DNA from: Heterocephalus glaber
Lineage: Eukaryota > Chordata > Mammalia > Rodentia > Bathyergidae
Assembly: GCF_000247695.1 (NCBI RefSeq)
Contig: NW_004624781.1
Span: 14,389,317-14,453,316 of the forward strand
Reading direction: 5' to 3'
Length of the DNA: 64,000 nucleotides
Made by a program: the position numbers and the translations under genes. Under the pieces are notes generated by a model. It saw only the letters and a program-made list of their open reading frames with translations. It was not told where the DNA came from and did no database searches. Below, piece by piece: positions 1 to 11,399 of the stretch (within the stretch, counting starts at the first letter, position 1; every line of letters begins with the position of its first letter).

Positions 1-90
1 GTAATGGTACAAGATCCCAATGATGAATGTAACTGTATTGTATACCTAAAATGTACCAATAAAGTTAATGGGGAAAAAAATTTAATTTCA
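1..90 (+). mobile_element. LINE-1 3' end, 5'-truncated by the window edge
   Basis: This stretch matches the 3' UTR tail of the L1 copies elsewhere in the window. The reverse complement of about 29041-29100 shares the words CCAATGATGAATGT and TTGTATACCTAAAATGTACC. It ends in an A-rich run around 74-82. It lies immediately outside the telomere-like array, so the array is not terminal in this window. Bases 91-125 are short unclassified sequence. Confidence 0.7.
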
Positions 91-125
91 AACTCTGTGC
101 TTAACCTCTGCCATTGTTCTATACA

Positions 126-2190
126 GAGTCCTAACCCTAACCCTGCCCCTAATCCTAACCCCATCCATCACTCTAGCCCTACCCTAACCCTAACACACAC
201 CTATTCCTAACTCTAAACTTGGGTTGATTTTTTTTTTTTTTTTTTTCCCGGGATTGAACTCAGGTCCTTGCACTTGCACAGCAGGTGGTGAAACCACTGA
301 GCTAAATCTCTGGCCTCCTAACTCTAAACTTAGCCCTAAACCAGTACTAACATAACCCAAATCCTAACCTTAACCCAATATAATCTAAGCCTAACCCTAA
401 CTCTAGCACTAGCAATAGCCCTAGTCCTAAACTTGGCCCTAAGCCTCACCTTAAACCTAACTAAAACCTTAACTTAATTCTACCATATGCCTCAACCTAG
501 CACTAACACTAACCCTAATCCTAGCACTAACCCTAACCCTAACCCTAACCCAAATATAGCCCTAACATTAACCCTAACCCTAACCCTAAACCTAAAACTA
601 ACACTAACCCTACCCACCTAGACCTCAACCTAACCCTAACCCTAGCCTTAATCCTAGCTCCAGACCTAGCACTAACTGTAGCCCTAAACTATAAAGCTAA
701 CACTAACACAAACCCTAATCCTAAATTTAAACATAACCCTAACTTGAACCAAATCATAAGATTAACCCTGACAATAAAACTAATCCTAAGCCTAGCTTTA
801 GCAAGCCCAAGCCTTCACCTTAATCCTAACCGTAACACTAGGCCTAGTTCTAACCCTAATCTTAAACCTAATTCTAACTATACCCCTAGCCCTAACCTAG
901 GCTTAGCCCTACCCTTAAGGCTATACTTAATGCTAGGCCTGGGCATAGGCCTACCTCTAGTCCTAAACATAACTCTAACCCTAACCCTAATCTTAGCCCT
1001 AGCCAAAGCTCTAAACTTAATTCTAAGCATATTCCAAGTCTTAGGCCTAAACTGAATCCTAACCATCACACTAACCCTAGCCCTAACCCTAAACAAAGGT
1101 CTAAGCATAGCTCTAACCCTAAATCTAACCCTAACCCTAACCCTAAATAAAGGTCTAAGCATAGCTGTAACACTAAATCTAAATCTAACCCTAACCCTAA
1201 GCCCAGCTTTAGACCTAGCACAGCTCTATCCTAGCACTCACAGGAGGTCTACTCCTAGCCCTAATCTTAATCCTAGACCTAGCCCTAAACTAAATCCTAC
1301 ACTTAACCCAAAATCCAAATCTAAATTTAAGCCTAGCTCTAACCATGGCTATAATTGTACGTTTAACCTTAATCATGACCCTAACCCTAAACACAAACCT
1401 AACTCTAGCCCTGACCCTCAACCTAATTTAAAATCTAATATGAACCCTAACCCCAGATGAAGCCCTAGCTCTAATTTTGACCCCGACTCTAACCCTAACT
1501 CACACCCTAACCCTAACCCTCACCCTCACCCTAACCCTAACACTAACTCTCACCCTAAACCTAATTCTAACCCTAACCCTAGCACTACCCCTTGCCTTAG
1601 TTCTAGATTTAGTCCCAGCAATAGCCTGAAACTTAACCCTAACACTACACTGAAGCCTAGCTCTACCCTACCATAACCATAGGCCTAACCCCAACACTAG
1701 CCCTATTCCTAACCTGAACTCTAACCCTAATTGTAGCTACACACCTAGCTCTAACCTTGGCCCTAACCCTAACCCTAAACCTAAACCCTAGCACTAGCCT
1801 TAGACTTAACCCAAGCTTTCACTTTATCCCTAACCCAAAGACTCACCTAACTAACCCTAATGCTAAACCTAGTCATAGCTCTAGCCCTGGACTTAACTCT
1901 AACCCTAATCCTAACCCTAACCGTGATCCTAGCCCTAGTCTTACCTCTAAATCTAACCTTAACCTTAGACCTAACTAACCCTAGTTATAGCCATAAACTT
2001 CACACTAATACTAACCAAAATCTGAACCTAACTGTAGTCATAGCCCCAAATAGTCCATAATCCTAGCCCAAGCCCTGATCTTAACCTTAACCATAACCTA
2101 ACCATAAATATGCCACAAATATGCCCTAAAAATATCCCTAACCCTAACCTAATAGGAAAAATAGCCCTAACCCTAACCTAGCCATGGTCC
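126..2190. repeat. Degenerate telomere-like (CCCTAA)n array
   Basis: About 2 kb of hexamer-periodic sequence is built from CCCTAA and close variants (CCCTAG, CTCTAA, CCTTAA, CACTAA). Short perfect runs occur, for example near 528-552 and 1500-1545. The C-rich strand reads 5' to 3' on the plus strand, the orientation expected at the left end of a chromosome. Most units carry substitutions, so this is not a freshly synthesised telomere. Apparent open reading frames here (alternating Leu-Thr or Pro-Asn) are artefacts of the repeat. A SINE at 221-316 interrupts the array. Confidence 0.92.
221..316 (-). mobile_element. ID-like tRNA-derived SINE inside the telomere-like array
   Basis: On the minus strand this reads as an ID-like SINE with A box TTTAGCTCAGTGG, a B-box-like GAGTTCAATCC and an A-tail (the T run at 228-246). 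It is flanked by a perfect 15-bp direct repeat CCTAACTCTAAACTT at 206-220 and 317-331. That is the target site duplication of L1-type retrotransposition. Confidence 0.93.
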
Positions 2191-2194
2191 TACT

Positions 2195-2690
2195 AATAGT
2201 CCAGCCTTGACCCACGTGCTCTCGAGGAACAGGAGCAGACTCCCTGCTTGATGGAGGCCCCTTCTCCTAAGGAACAGATCCCAGTTCCCTGCTCCTTGGG
2301 TGGCTCATTCTCCTCAGGAACAGGTCCTGATTCCTCATGTGGTGGGGGCTCATTCGCATGAGGAGCAGATCTGAACTCTCTGCTGGAGGAGGTGGTGCTG
2401 ATTGTCCTAAGGAGCAGATCCTGACTCCATGAAGGTGGAGACTCCACCTCCTGAGCAGTGGATCCTGACACCTTGCTGCACCGGGTCTCTTTCCCTGCTG
2501 GCTAGGGGCTCATTCTCCTGAGGAACAAATCCCAATTTCCTGCTTAATGGCTGTTTGTTCTCCTGAGGAGTTGATCTTGACTCCCAGCTTGGTGGCTGAG
2601 GGCTGGTTCTCCAGAGGAACAGGTGCCGATTCCCCCTGGGTTGGGGCTCATTATTTTGAGGAGCAAATCCCAACTTCACATCCCTGACTG
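2195..2690. repeat. Degenerate minisatellite, unit roughly 55-60 bp
   Basis: A recurring block of about 55-60 bp has the core CTCATTCTCCTGAGGAACAG followed by ATCCCAGTTCCCTGCTT-like words and a G-rich spacer. It recurs about eight times with substitutions and small indels, for example around 2225, 2268, 2310, 2350, 2405, 2507, 2560 and 2610. The repeats give open but unrelated reading frames on the minus strand, which are not treated as genes. The array starts right after the telomere-like repeats, a common place for subtelomeric minisatellites. Confidence 0.75.
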
Positions 2691-5600
2691 CACAGAGCTG
2701 GGCTTCCTGGCTCCAGGCTAATTGTCTTTGATGTTGGGTGAATGCATCACCCAGATTTGGTTCTAAAATGGGCCTGGAAAATGCTCAGGGAAGAATTTAT
2801 TTTTGCGGGCAAGCTTCTGCCAGATACATCTTCCTGGAAATTGCTGGATCCTGGCTCATGAGGGGAGAGGAAGGAGACAGGGCTGAGGGTTTCCATTCAA
2901 GGGCACCGGTACACAGGCCTGGAGACTGTGGGAGGGGTTCACTGTGGGGGCGACTGGGCTGCAGAGACGTGGCTCTAGCTTTGCTTTGGGTACCAGGGTC
3001 ACCCCATCACACCCCTTCTGCAGCCAAGGATACCTCTTCTGCACCCAGGGAGAGCTGGATTGTCCGGCATCGAATCCCATTCGGGCCTGAAGATGACTTG
3101 TTCCTCGGTCCCTCACCTTCCCTGCCTTGTCTGCAGAGCAGGTCTGCGAGGCAGGGGACTCTTCTGCCAGAGGCTTTTCCCTCGGGGCAGAGCAGAAGAC
3201 AGGGACCTCTGGGGCTCCCCTCCTTAACATCTGAGCTCTCTAGTCTCCCAATGGAAGGACACATCGAGGAGGAGGAGCCCCTGGCTTCCCTCCCTCTGTC
3301 CTTTCCTGCTCACCCTGTGCCATTGGTCCAGGCAGAGGGGCCTGGGTCACCCCAGTGCTTACCCCAGTTGGGAGCACTAAGCATGCGCCTGTGGCCTGAG
3401 CCCCCCATCTGCTCACCAGGGGCTGCACGCTTGAGCCCAGACCCTATTCTGCCTGGTGCTGGAGCCAGAGTTTCCCACTCTCCACCCATCCTCACATGAC
3501 CCCAGTGACCCTCCGCACCCCCAACCAATGTGTCTCCTCTTTGTCTCCTCTTTGGTTTCTGCACACAGTCCTGCTTCCCAGCCACCTCGAGCTCTGTGAA
3601 CACAGCAGGGGGGGTCTGCAAGTTAGTCTCAAGATTTCAAAAAGCCCAAGGGAAGTCATGCATTTACCTCAAGGAGGTTCCCAGACTAAATAAAACATTA
3701 CACTTATTTGCTTTGGGCTGGAGTCATATCAACTCGGCCTGGTGGACTCGGTTATCTCCGCAGATCAGAGGCACTAATTGGTAGTTAGATGTCTTTGATG
3801 AATAAAACTCAAAGAAACAAATTATTATTCAATAAATGTAGTTTGTTGGGTACATAAAAGCTTTCAAAATATGGGGTCCCTCGGGGAAAGAACTAGAAAG
3901 AATCTTTGTGGGGAAAGAGGTGGAAACCTCTGATCTGTACAAATGTCATATTTTCATTAAAACAAAGCACACACATTTTTCCACAGCCCTCTGAGCCCAG
4001 TGTTCTCATTAGTGAATTTGACTTCTCAGCATTCCTACAAATAATACATGGCTCATGCCAGCTTTTCCCAATGCTGCTAATAGGAATTTTCCTGGGCTCT
4101 TAATCAATCTACGAATTAAGAAACCTCAGGAAGGAATCGAAATCAGTGTATTCCCTGCGGCTTGCAGTAGGATCCACTCACTGTGGGAGGCACTTTCTAT
4201 GGAGCACACCTGATGACAAAGATGGCCCCGGACCCCATAGACAGTGACAGGGACAAGAAGAGGTTGCAGATGGGAGGAGGGAGGCTGGCAAGATGGGAGT
4301 GCTTCCAGCATCAGCACTGCCAGCACTTCCGTGAGGAAGCCCACACTTCTCTCTTCTTCCCCTGCTGCGGGATGGAGCTGGGAACAGGTAGGAGAGAGGT
4401 GTGGACAATAAGTCAGAGTATCCTGGAGACCTGGACTCAGGGGAAATAGCTCTAGTGAACCAGGAAAGCTTTGCTTTATTTCACCTTTGACCTCTGGTAT
4501 CATCTCCTGTGAAAACAGCAGGAAGAGGGGGTTCTGGGGAGAGGGCCCTCTGCCTTTAGCAGACCTGCTGGATCTACCATGCTTCCACTACCTGACTCCC
4601 CTCTCCGCTTTCCCTGGGGCCACCCTGGCACCTCCCCTGAACCAGGTCAGCAACACGCTACACAAAATGGACTTCTGGCTTCCCACTGTGCAAGGGACAT
4701 GATTCGCCACATGCAGTTATGGTGGTGGAAAGTTATGTGACACATCCAGATGTAGCCCTATACAATTGTGAAGGTGCTGGAAACCTGGAGCACTTGGGGG
4801 TGGGGTGGGGGTGCCCTCCAGCGCCATCTCCAGACAGCTCATGGATCCGGCCCAGGTCTTTTCCTGGACATGCTTGGCAGAGAGGAACAGTGCACCAACT
4901 CAGGAGACCTGATCTGATGGAAGTATGGTGACAAGAATTCTGTGCAAAGATCCCAAAAAGCAGCCGAGAAGCTGTTCTAGGAGGAAGCCGCAGCATGCTG
5001 GTGGCCACTTCCTGATTGTCCCAGCAGAGAGTGTGACTCAGTGACAAAACCACAAGGAGTTGCGGGCCGACCTGGACAGAAAAGAGACCCCTGATCATCC
5101 ATGTGGTGTCGTTTGGGCCACTGCAGGGTCGGCAGCAGGACGTGGGTGTTCAGAGAATTTCTTAAACAGCAACTGAAAATAATCAAAAATCTTCATCGGA
5201 AAGATTCCACAAATTGTTTCTACTAGTGCTTTCTATTTGGGTAGAGCTTTTAACTTTAGCCCAATGGCAGTTTCATTCTGTATTCTCACTTTATTCATTC
5301 GAACAGTTCTGGGAGGGAAGAGGGTAGTAATTAGAAATCACCTCACAGATAAAGGAAGCTGAAGCTCTGGAAAGTAAGGGGAAAGGCAGCATTTGTGCCT
5401 GGCAGCTGACCAATGGGCAGAATTCCTTACTTCTCCATACCGGGGAAGCAGTGTGGTATCTGCTGTAGGAACTCTGTTCAGAGCTCCCATCCTGTGGGCC
5501 CAGGAGGGTGAGTCTCCCCAGGAACGTATGCAGCAGATCTGGGACTCCTGTCTCCCAGACCAAGTCTTCTCCTCCTGCCATCCCATTTCTAATCTTAAAG

Positions 5601-7040
5601 GAAGAAATTACCTTCCACGGATTTCAAAGGCTTTACACACCAGACGGTGTCTCGCCCCTGGAAGTACTTTCTGGTGTACTGAGAGGTGGTCATAGGAAGT
5701 TGAACTGACAGGACGCAATGCTCTGCAGGGAAGCTGTTCTGCACCAGGAAGTTTCTGGAACCCAGAGGTCTTCTGGAACCACAAGCACATGTCTGTTCAG
5801 TAAATCGACTCTGGCATTCACAGTAAATTTAATGCTAGTGCCTCTTTCCAATGACCTCATTTGTTGAGTCAGGTTTAATTCCATCACAGTGCTTCGGGGA
5901 GTCAAGGTTCTGCTGGTGGCATCTCCCGGGCACCCTCAGACCCCAGTCCCCTCAAGCACTAGGGAAAGTGCTGTTCATTGTCTCAGTGAGTCCACCAGGA
6001 ACTGTGGTGTCAGACACTGCTTCATTAGTGATCACTGAGTTCTGTCACTGAGTGTCAGTAGGATCAAGTGAAACGGAGGTTAATCTGAAAGGAAAAACAT
6101 TCTAGAATCTCTGATAGGGAAAAGTAGCCCAGTGGGGGAAGCTGAATTTAGGGGCTCTGTGATTTCTATTTGTTATGGACACTGCTCCCATTCTGAAGGA
6201 ATAGAAATGGGCTGATTATAAAGCTCATTATTCTGTTACTTTGGTGGCAGAGACAACTGGCATTTTAAGACTGGAGAATAGAGAGTTATAGAGTTACCAA
6301 GTCACTGGTAAAGATAAGGAAAAAAGAAGCAAGAAGATAAGTTAAAATAAATAAGCACCTCGGAGCCCATATCAGGCAAAAAAGTCTTTTTAATTAAGAG
6401 AGAAATTTAAAACACGAAATAAGAGCCAAGTGCTTAAGGACAATTCCTATCCGTGTGAAGTATTTTCAGGAAAGAATCAAGGTAGCCAAGGATCATTTTT
6501 TCCCTTAAGTCTTTGATTGAAATCTTAGACTTCATCCCTTCTACACTTAGAAAATCAGGAGACCAGAGGCTCAATTTCTTGTAAGGGAAAACAAAAGGCC
6601 CCAAATACCCCAGGACATTGGTGCTGGGGGTGGAGGGACCATTGGTGGGAAGGGGGCTGCAGTTTAATCTTTTGAATACCCAAGCTCTTCCCACCCAGTG
6701 TCTCAGCACCTTTCCACCCCTCTACCCCACATCCCTGTCATTTGCTCCTCAGTCACTGGGTAGGCTGGCCCAGCTCGCTCCTCAAGGCTGTAGGATCAGT
6801 GTCCCATGGCCACACTGTCCCACCTCCTTGGAAGGAGCACACAAACTCCTTGGGACAGAGGCCATTTCTTTACCCTTACAAATACCTGCACACAGGCCTG
6901 GCCATCTGGACTTTTGAACCATACATGTAGTTTAGCTCCTAGCAAGGTAAAAAGAACTCATTAAAGTTCCAAAAGTTTTAAAAATTACATTTCTATTTTG
7001 CCATTGGCAAAGTCTCTTGGCTCTCAAGGTGTGCTATGTT
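2691..7040. other. Non-coding, moderately GC-rich DNA; no gene recognised
   Basis: Several frames stay open for 60-253 codons, the longest at 2738-3499 on the plus strand. Their translations are low-complexity Pro/Ser/Gly-rich sequence with no family resemblance I recognise, and overlapping frames are open on both strands. That pattern is typical of GC-rich non-coding DNA. Apart from a probable MIR at about 5275-5470 I see no clear repeat or RNA gene. Confidence 0.55.
5275..5470 (-). mobile_element. Probable MIR SINE fragment
   Basis: The order of words resembles an antisense MIR: a cattle of CTCACAGATAAAGGAAGCTGAAGCTC corresponds in position to the MIR segment for a tail of 'bases cleared, then a gastric' is not claimed; the visible support is the CACAGATAAAGGAAGCTGA motif followed by a sequence matching the MIR core only weakly. 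Divergence is high and the edges are approximate. Confidence 0.4.
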
Positions 7041-7044
7041 AAGC

Positions 7045-7330
7045 CCACACCGTGGAGTATTACACAACCACGAAAAAGAATAAGATCTGTAGCTACTCGC
7101 AGGAGGAATTTTCCACAATGCATTCATTAATTGTTCAGTAAGCAAAACCAGCAGTGGAGAATGTCTATGGTATGATCCAGGTTTTGTAAAATAGCAACAA
7201 AAAGGAATTGCAGTCTTGGTGGGAGACTGAGTTTGAATGAAAAAGGAGAGAAGTATTTTTCCATTACTGTGACTTTAGGATTACAAGGCATAGTGCTGAG
7301 AGAATGTAACAAAACACAAAAACAGATGCA
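7045..7330 (+). mobile_element. Ancient L1 (L1M-type) 3' fragment
   Basis: The text GTGGAGTATTACACAACCAC followed by an AAAAAGAATAAGATCT-like segment and TATGGTATGATCCAGG resembles the 3' part of old mammalian L1M elements. Those carry the 'GGAATATTATTCAGCCA' type of motif. It is diverged, with no coding capacity. Confidence 0.6.
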
Positions 7331-7399
7331 TTGTGTAGCATTCATAGAAAAATCAAATTAAAAAATGTGTACCACACACACAAGCACACAGTGTCAACC

Positions 7400-8450
7400 T
7401 TAGAGTTTGAGTTAAAGTAACTGCGGTACAAACACACTGAATCCCTCCTGCCTCCGAGGACAGCGATCTGACTGGGGAGGCGCCCGGCATGGAGGTAAAG
7501 ACCGGACGGGTTTTCCCTGTGCCTCCCTCCTCTCCGCTCCCAGGAACTCTGCCTGGGCCCGTGTGACTGTGTGGCCCGGGAGCCCGGCATGCTGAGCCCT
7601 TTTCTGCTGGAGCACCCTGAGCCAGCGCTGAGCCGGAAGCCTCCCGGGTCCCTGTCCCCCACGCTCCCGGCCTCAGTGAGCCCCCACCCCATCTCCTTCA
7701 CCTCTGGCACTCGGGGCTCCGCGTGACCCTTCCTGCCCCTTCCTCCCCTGGGAGCTCAGCCAGGCCCTGCCAATTTCATCTCGAAACCTCCCTGGAACCG
7801 GCCACATCCGCCTCCTCATCTCCGGGTGGCCTCAGCCGGCGCCCTCCCGGAGCTGCCTCCCTCCCTCCTGGCCCGCACCTGGGCGCGAGGAGAGCCGGGG
7901 TCCAGCCCCTCTCCCCATCCTCCGTGGCTCCCAGGCAGCTGGACCGAGAGCTGCTGCTCGGGCTGCTCTCCACAGCCAGCCCAGATGGCTGCCGAGACAC
8001 ACATGTGCCCACCACTCCCGCCCCGAAGCCCCCCCAAGGCTTCTCCAGGGCCCCCCCACCCCTTCCTCTCTGCACCCCTTCCTCATGCGCCTCTGCAAGC
8101 TCACAGCAGTGAAGGCGATCATTTGAGTCCTGCCCACCTTGGCCCCTCCACGAGGGCAGAACTGGGTCCGTATCTGTCACCATGGGGGCACACGCTAAGC
8201 CTTCAGAGCCAGTGAGGGAGCCACTGGCTGGGTGGCAATGTGGGAAGACCAGGATGGCAGGGGCAGGGCTGGGAAGGTCCCAGGAAGGTTCTGGAAGGAG
8301 GCAGTGTCCTCACAGAGAGCCAGAAGATGCACCAGGGCCCAGGGCTTCCTCAGGCCGATGACCCCACTCACCTTACCCGGAAGTGGCCACGAGGCTGCTT
8401 TTCACTTGCTTCCAAGCAGTCACACACCTCCATATTTACCCAACTGAGGT
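7400..8450. other. GC-rich block with CpGs; no gene recognised
   Basis: This is the most GC- and CpG-rich kilobase of the left half, for example around 7480-7700 and 7830-7960. Open frames exist in several overlapping phases on both strands, with low-complexity Pro/Ser/Gly-rich translations that I cannot assign to a family. It could be a CpG island of an unrecognised transcript or simply subtelomeric GC-rich DNA. The sequence alone does not decide. Confidence 0.4.
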
Positions 8451-8454
8451 AGGA

Positions 8455-9420
8455 ACTTGTGTCCACACAAAAACCTTCACACGAATACATACAGCGGCTT
8501 TATTCAGAAGTGCCCAAAACTTGGAAGCAACCAAGATGTTCTTTAGCAGGTGAGTAGATAAAGCAATTGGTACATTCAGACAATGGAATAGTAGTCAGCA
8601 CTGAAGAGAAATGAGCTGCCAAGCCATGAAAAGACATGGGAGGACGCTAAGTGCATATGACAAAGTGAAGGAAGCCAGGCTGAAAAGGTGGGATTCAACT
8701 GCAATGGTACCTCGGTTCTAGAACTGGCTTTGTTTTACAACTTGGGAAAGACGGCTGAGTTCGTGTTTATGTGGGGAAGATGCCTGTTGTGTTTGTCACC
8801 CCATGTGGAGTTTGTGATCTGAAGCAAAATTTTGCCAAACATTTGTGTCTATGTACCAAATTGTTTGTGAACAGAGGTATTACTGTCAGTGATATTCTGG
8901 AAAAGACAACACTATGGAAACAGTAAAAGATCTATAGCTGCTGGGGGGCCGGGGATTTAGCTCAGTGGTGCTGCCACCTGCTTCAAAAGCACAAGATCCC
9001 GAGCTCGATCCATGGTACCAAAAAAAAAAATAGTTGCCAGGGGTTGAGGAAACTGGAGGGATAAATAGGTGGAGCATAGAAAATTTGGGGACACTAAGTT
9101 CCTTTTGTAAAAGATGAAGCGCTACAATCCATCGGATGAATAGATACACTAAACGTGCTATCTTTGTATGATGGAATATTATTCAGCCACCAAAAAGGAA
9201 TGGATCACTGATATATATATTCCAGTACTGACGGACCTGGAGAGCTGTATGCTGTGTGAAACAAGGTCACATGGTGTATGACCCCAAGTTCAAGGCACCT
9301 GCAGAGTAGGAAAAGCCATAGGACAAAAGGCAGGTCCTCAAGTGCTGGGGGCAGGGGTGGGAAGGGAGGTGGAATGGAGACTGATTTGCATTTAGGTTGA
9401 TAGAAAATATTTTAAAACTT
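8455..9420 (+). mobile_element. Ancient L1 (L1M-type) 3' region, split by a SINE
   Basis: Characteristic words of old L1 3' ends appear in order: GCGGCTTTATTCAGAAGTG, CCAAAACTTGGAAGCAACCA, ACAATGGAATAGTAGTCAGC, AGTTGCCAGGGGTTGAGG and ATAAATAGGTGGAGCATAG. A second related 3' segment follows (GATGGAATATTATTCAGCCA at about 9170). There is no intact reading frame. A younger ID-like SINE splits it at 8945-9030. Confidence 0.8.
8945..9030 (+). mobile_element. ID-like tRNA-derived SINE
   Basis: GGCCGGGGATTTAGCTCAGTGG (A box) is followed by GAGCTCGATCC (B box), GGTACC and an A-run. It interrupts the ancient L1 sequence on either side. The A-rich 3' end gives plus orientation. Confidence 0.92.
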
Positions 9421-9429
9421 GATAGGTGG

Positions 9430-11135
9430 AACTTACACAGCATAGCAAATGTCCAAGTGCTAGGCATCGTATCCTTGAAAGTGCTGGGCTTTATAGTCTC
9501 GTATTCTTCGCGGTTCATGTCATTTCTTTTGTGTTCACAGAGGGATACAGGGCTTTGATGGATGCGGGTCCCCTGGGCCGGACTCACTCCCAGCTGCTGG
9601 GTGCTGCCCACGCCCTCAACTGCCAGCCCCCTCCCCAGGAGGTCTTGTCCCTGTGTGACCACTTTGAGGCAGGGAGGTCACCTGGGGCCCCGGATGCCAA
9701 GAATTTCCCCTAAAAGCCCCTTCTGTGCTGGCCTCCTTCTCCAGGATTCCAGGAGAGAACGCTCCCGTGCATGTGCCAAGGGCGAGGCTGCGAAGCTGCC
9801 AACCCAGGCCCTGGGATGTTCCTGGCCTGCTGCCCTTCGAGGGTGCAGTGCCCGGGGCTGCTGCTGCATCACCTGAGGAGAGGGCTGCAGAAGGCCCTGT
9901 TGCGCATCCCAGGTTCACAGCTGCTCTGGGACCGCAGCCAGGACGGGGCTGCTGCCTAGGGGGAGCTTTGCAAAGAGGTTTGCCAGCCACTCTGATCCCC
10001 CAGGTTACAGGTTTCTGAGGCTTTTAAAAATAGAAATGTGAACGCCACTGAATTGCCAAGAAACTGTAAGGTTCTGGCTCCGGCAGCCACAGCAGAACTG
10101 GAAATGCAGCCCTGGAGATGCAGGAGGAAGCTAAGCCCCTGCTTTCCCGCCCTGTGACTTGGACTGGCAAATGCCACCGTGGCCAGGTCCAGAGTTACCT
10201 TCCTGGCAGCGGTCGCTGGTGGGGTGCAGACGCTAGCTGAGCGCACTACCACTGCACAGGGCAGGGAGTCTCCGCCTTCCCTAATCAGCCAGGCCGGCGA
10301 TGGCCCCTGAGGAGGCAGAAGTGGGAGTCGCAGAGCTCAGGCACGCAGGGACACCCAGCTTACACGATGTCACCTTCTTGTCTTCAGAGAGAAGACACCG
10401 GAAATGCTGATGTTTCTGAGTCCCAGCAGGTTTCTTTAAGAAACGTTTTAAGCTCCAGGATGAAGACGACGTTACCAGGGGTTTTCTTACATGCAGCAAA
10501 TTGGAATATGTATTATTTGGCAGATTCGGGGCCGGTGCTTACTTTGGTGGAAGTGGTGAGGGCAGGGTTGGCTGAGCGAATGATAAGCTGGTGCAAACCA
10601 GATAGCCCAGCATCAGAGAGTAAATCCCCTTTCCCCAAACTGCAAGGTGCTTCTGTTTACATACAGTAACTGACAAGCGGATGAAAAGCACGGTTTGTAT
10701 TGTCACTAACGGTCCCCAAGGATTTTTCTGCCTGAAAGTTACTCTCATCAAAACATTTCCATGTCCTCGAAGCAATAGGACAGTTTAGTTTTAAACATGA
10801 AGAAGGTTTTATTTTGCTAATTGGCGAGGCTCTCTCCATTTAAGCGAAACCGTGTTTGATAAAACGCAGCACAGAGAACTGGATATATGCATACATGGAC
10901 AGTCCGGAAGCGATGCAACAGATGTTCCTTTAGATTCAGGCTTGGTGGAGTGCACTGGGCCGCAGGCCTGGGAGAAGCACACTTGGGGTGCTGCTGTGTC
11001 CCCCTCAGCACAGGGCAAGGCGTGAAGGGTCCTCACAGCGGCTGCCCAGGATGGGGAAGAAGTGCTCGCTCTTTGCCTTCCTGAGCCTGTCCCTCTGAGG
11101 CTGGGGTTGGCTTGTGGGAGGGGAACTGGTTTGCT
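9430..11135. other. Non-coding, GC-rich DNA; nothing recognised
   Basis: Open frames of 60-131 codons occur on both strands and overlap one another. None gives a recognisable protein, conserved motif or splice-consistent exon set. No RNA gene or clear repeat is visible. Confidence 0.45.
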
Positions 11136-11139
11136 GCTA

Positions 11140-11260
11140 TTTTTTGCTTTTTTTTTTTTCTTTCAGATTTTTATTTTAATTAGTCCATGCTTGATTGCAT
11201 TCATCATGGGGTGTTGGAACACATACACAAGGTGTTCTAATTATTTTCATGTCCCCTTCC
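11140..11260 (-). mobile_element. Short L1 3' UTR fragment
   Basis: A T-rich run, then TTTATTTTAATTAGTCCATG and GCATTCATCATGGGGTGTTG, mirror the reverse complement of the L1 tails at 27450 and 29041 (T run, 'ATTAGTACAT', 'TTCATCAT'). This is a heavily 5'-truncated copy with approximate edges. Confidence 0.5.
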
Positions 11261-11399
11261 CCTGCTGGCTGTCGAGCACCTGCCTCCTGGACCTGTGGCG
11301 GGACATGGTCTCCTTTCTCTGCTCATGGTTCCTCCCTGAAATGGGGAGGCTGAGCTGGCTTTTCTATCCCTTATGAATGCCCGCCTGGCCACTGTACAG

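Noticed and set aside
744..2060. Open reading frames inside the telomere-like array (both strands)
   Set aside because: They translate to periodic Leu-Thr or Pro-Asn sequence because the hexamer keeps the frame open; no protein is implied.
1..2690. Regularly spaced repeats considered as a CRISPR-like array
   Set aside because: No constant repeat with unique spacers; this is telomere-like and minisatellite sequence in a mammalian genome.
2738..3499. 253-codon open frame
   Set aside because: No recognisable domain, overlapping frames open on the other strand, GC-rich low-complexity composition. Could be re-opened by transcript evidence.
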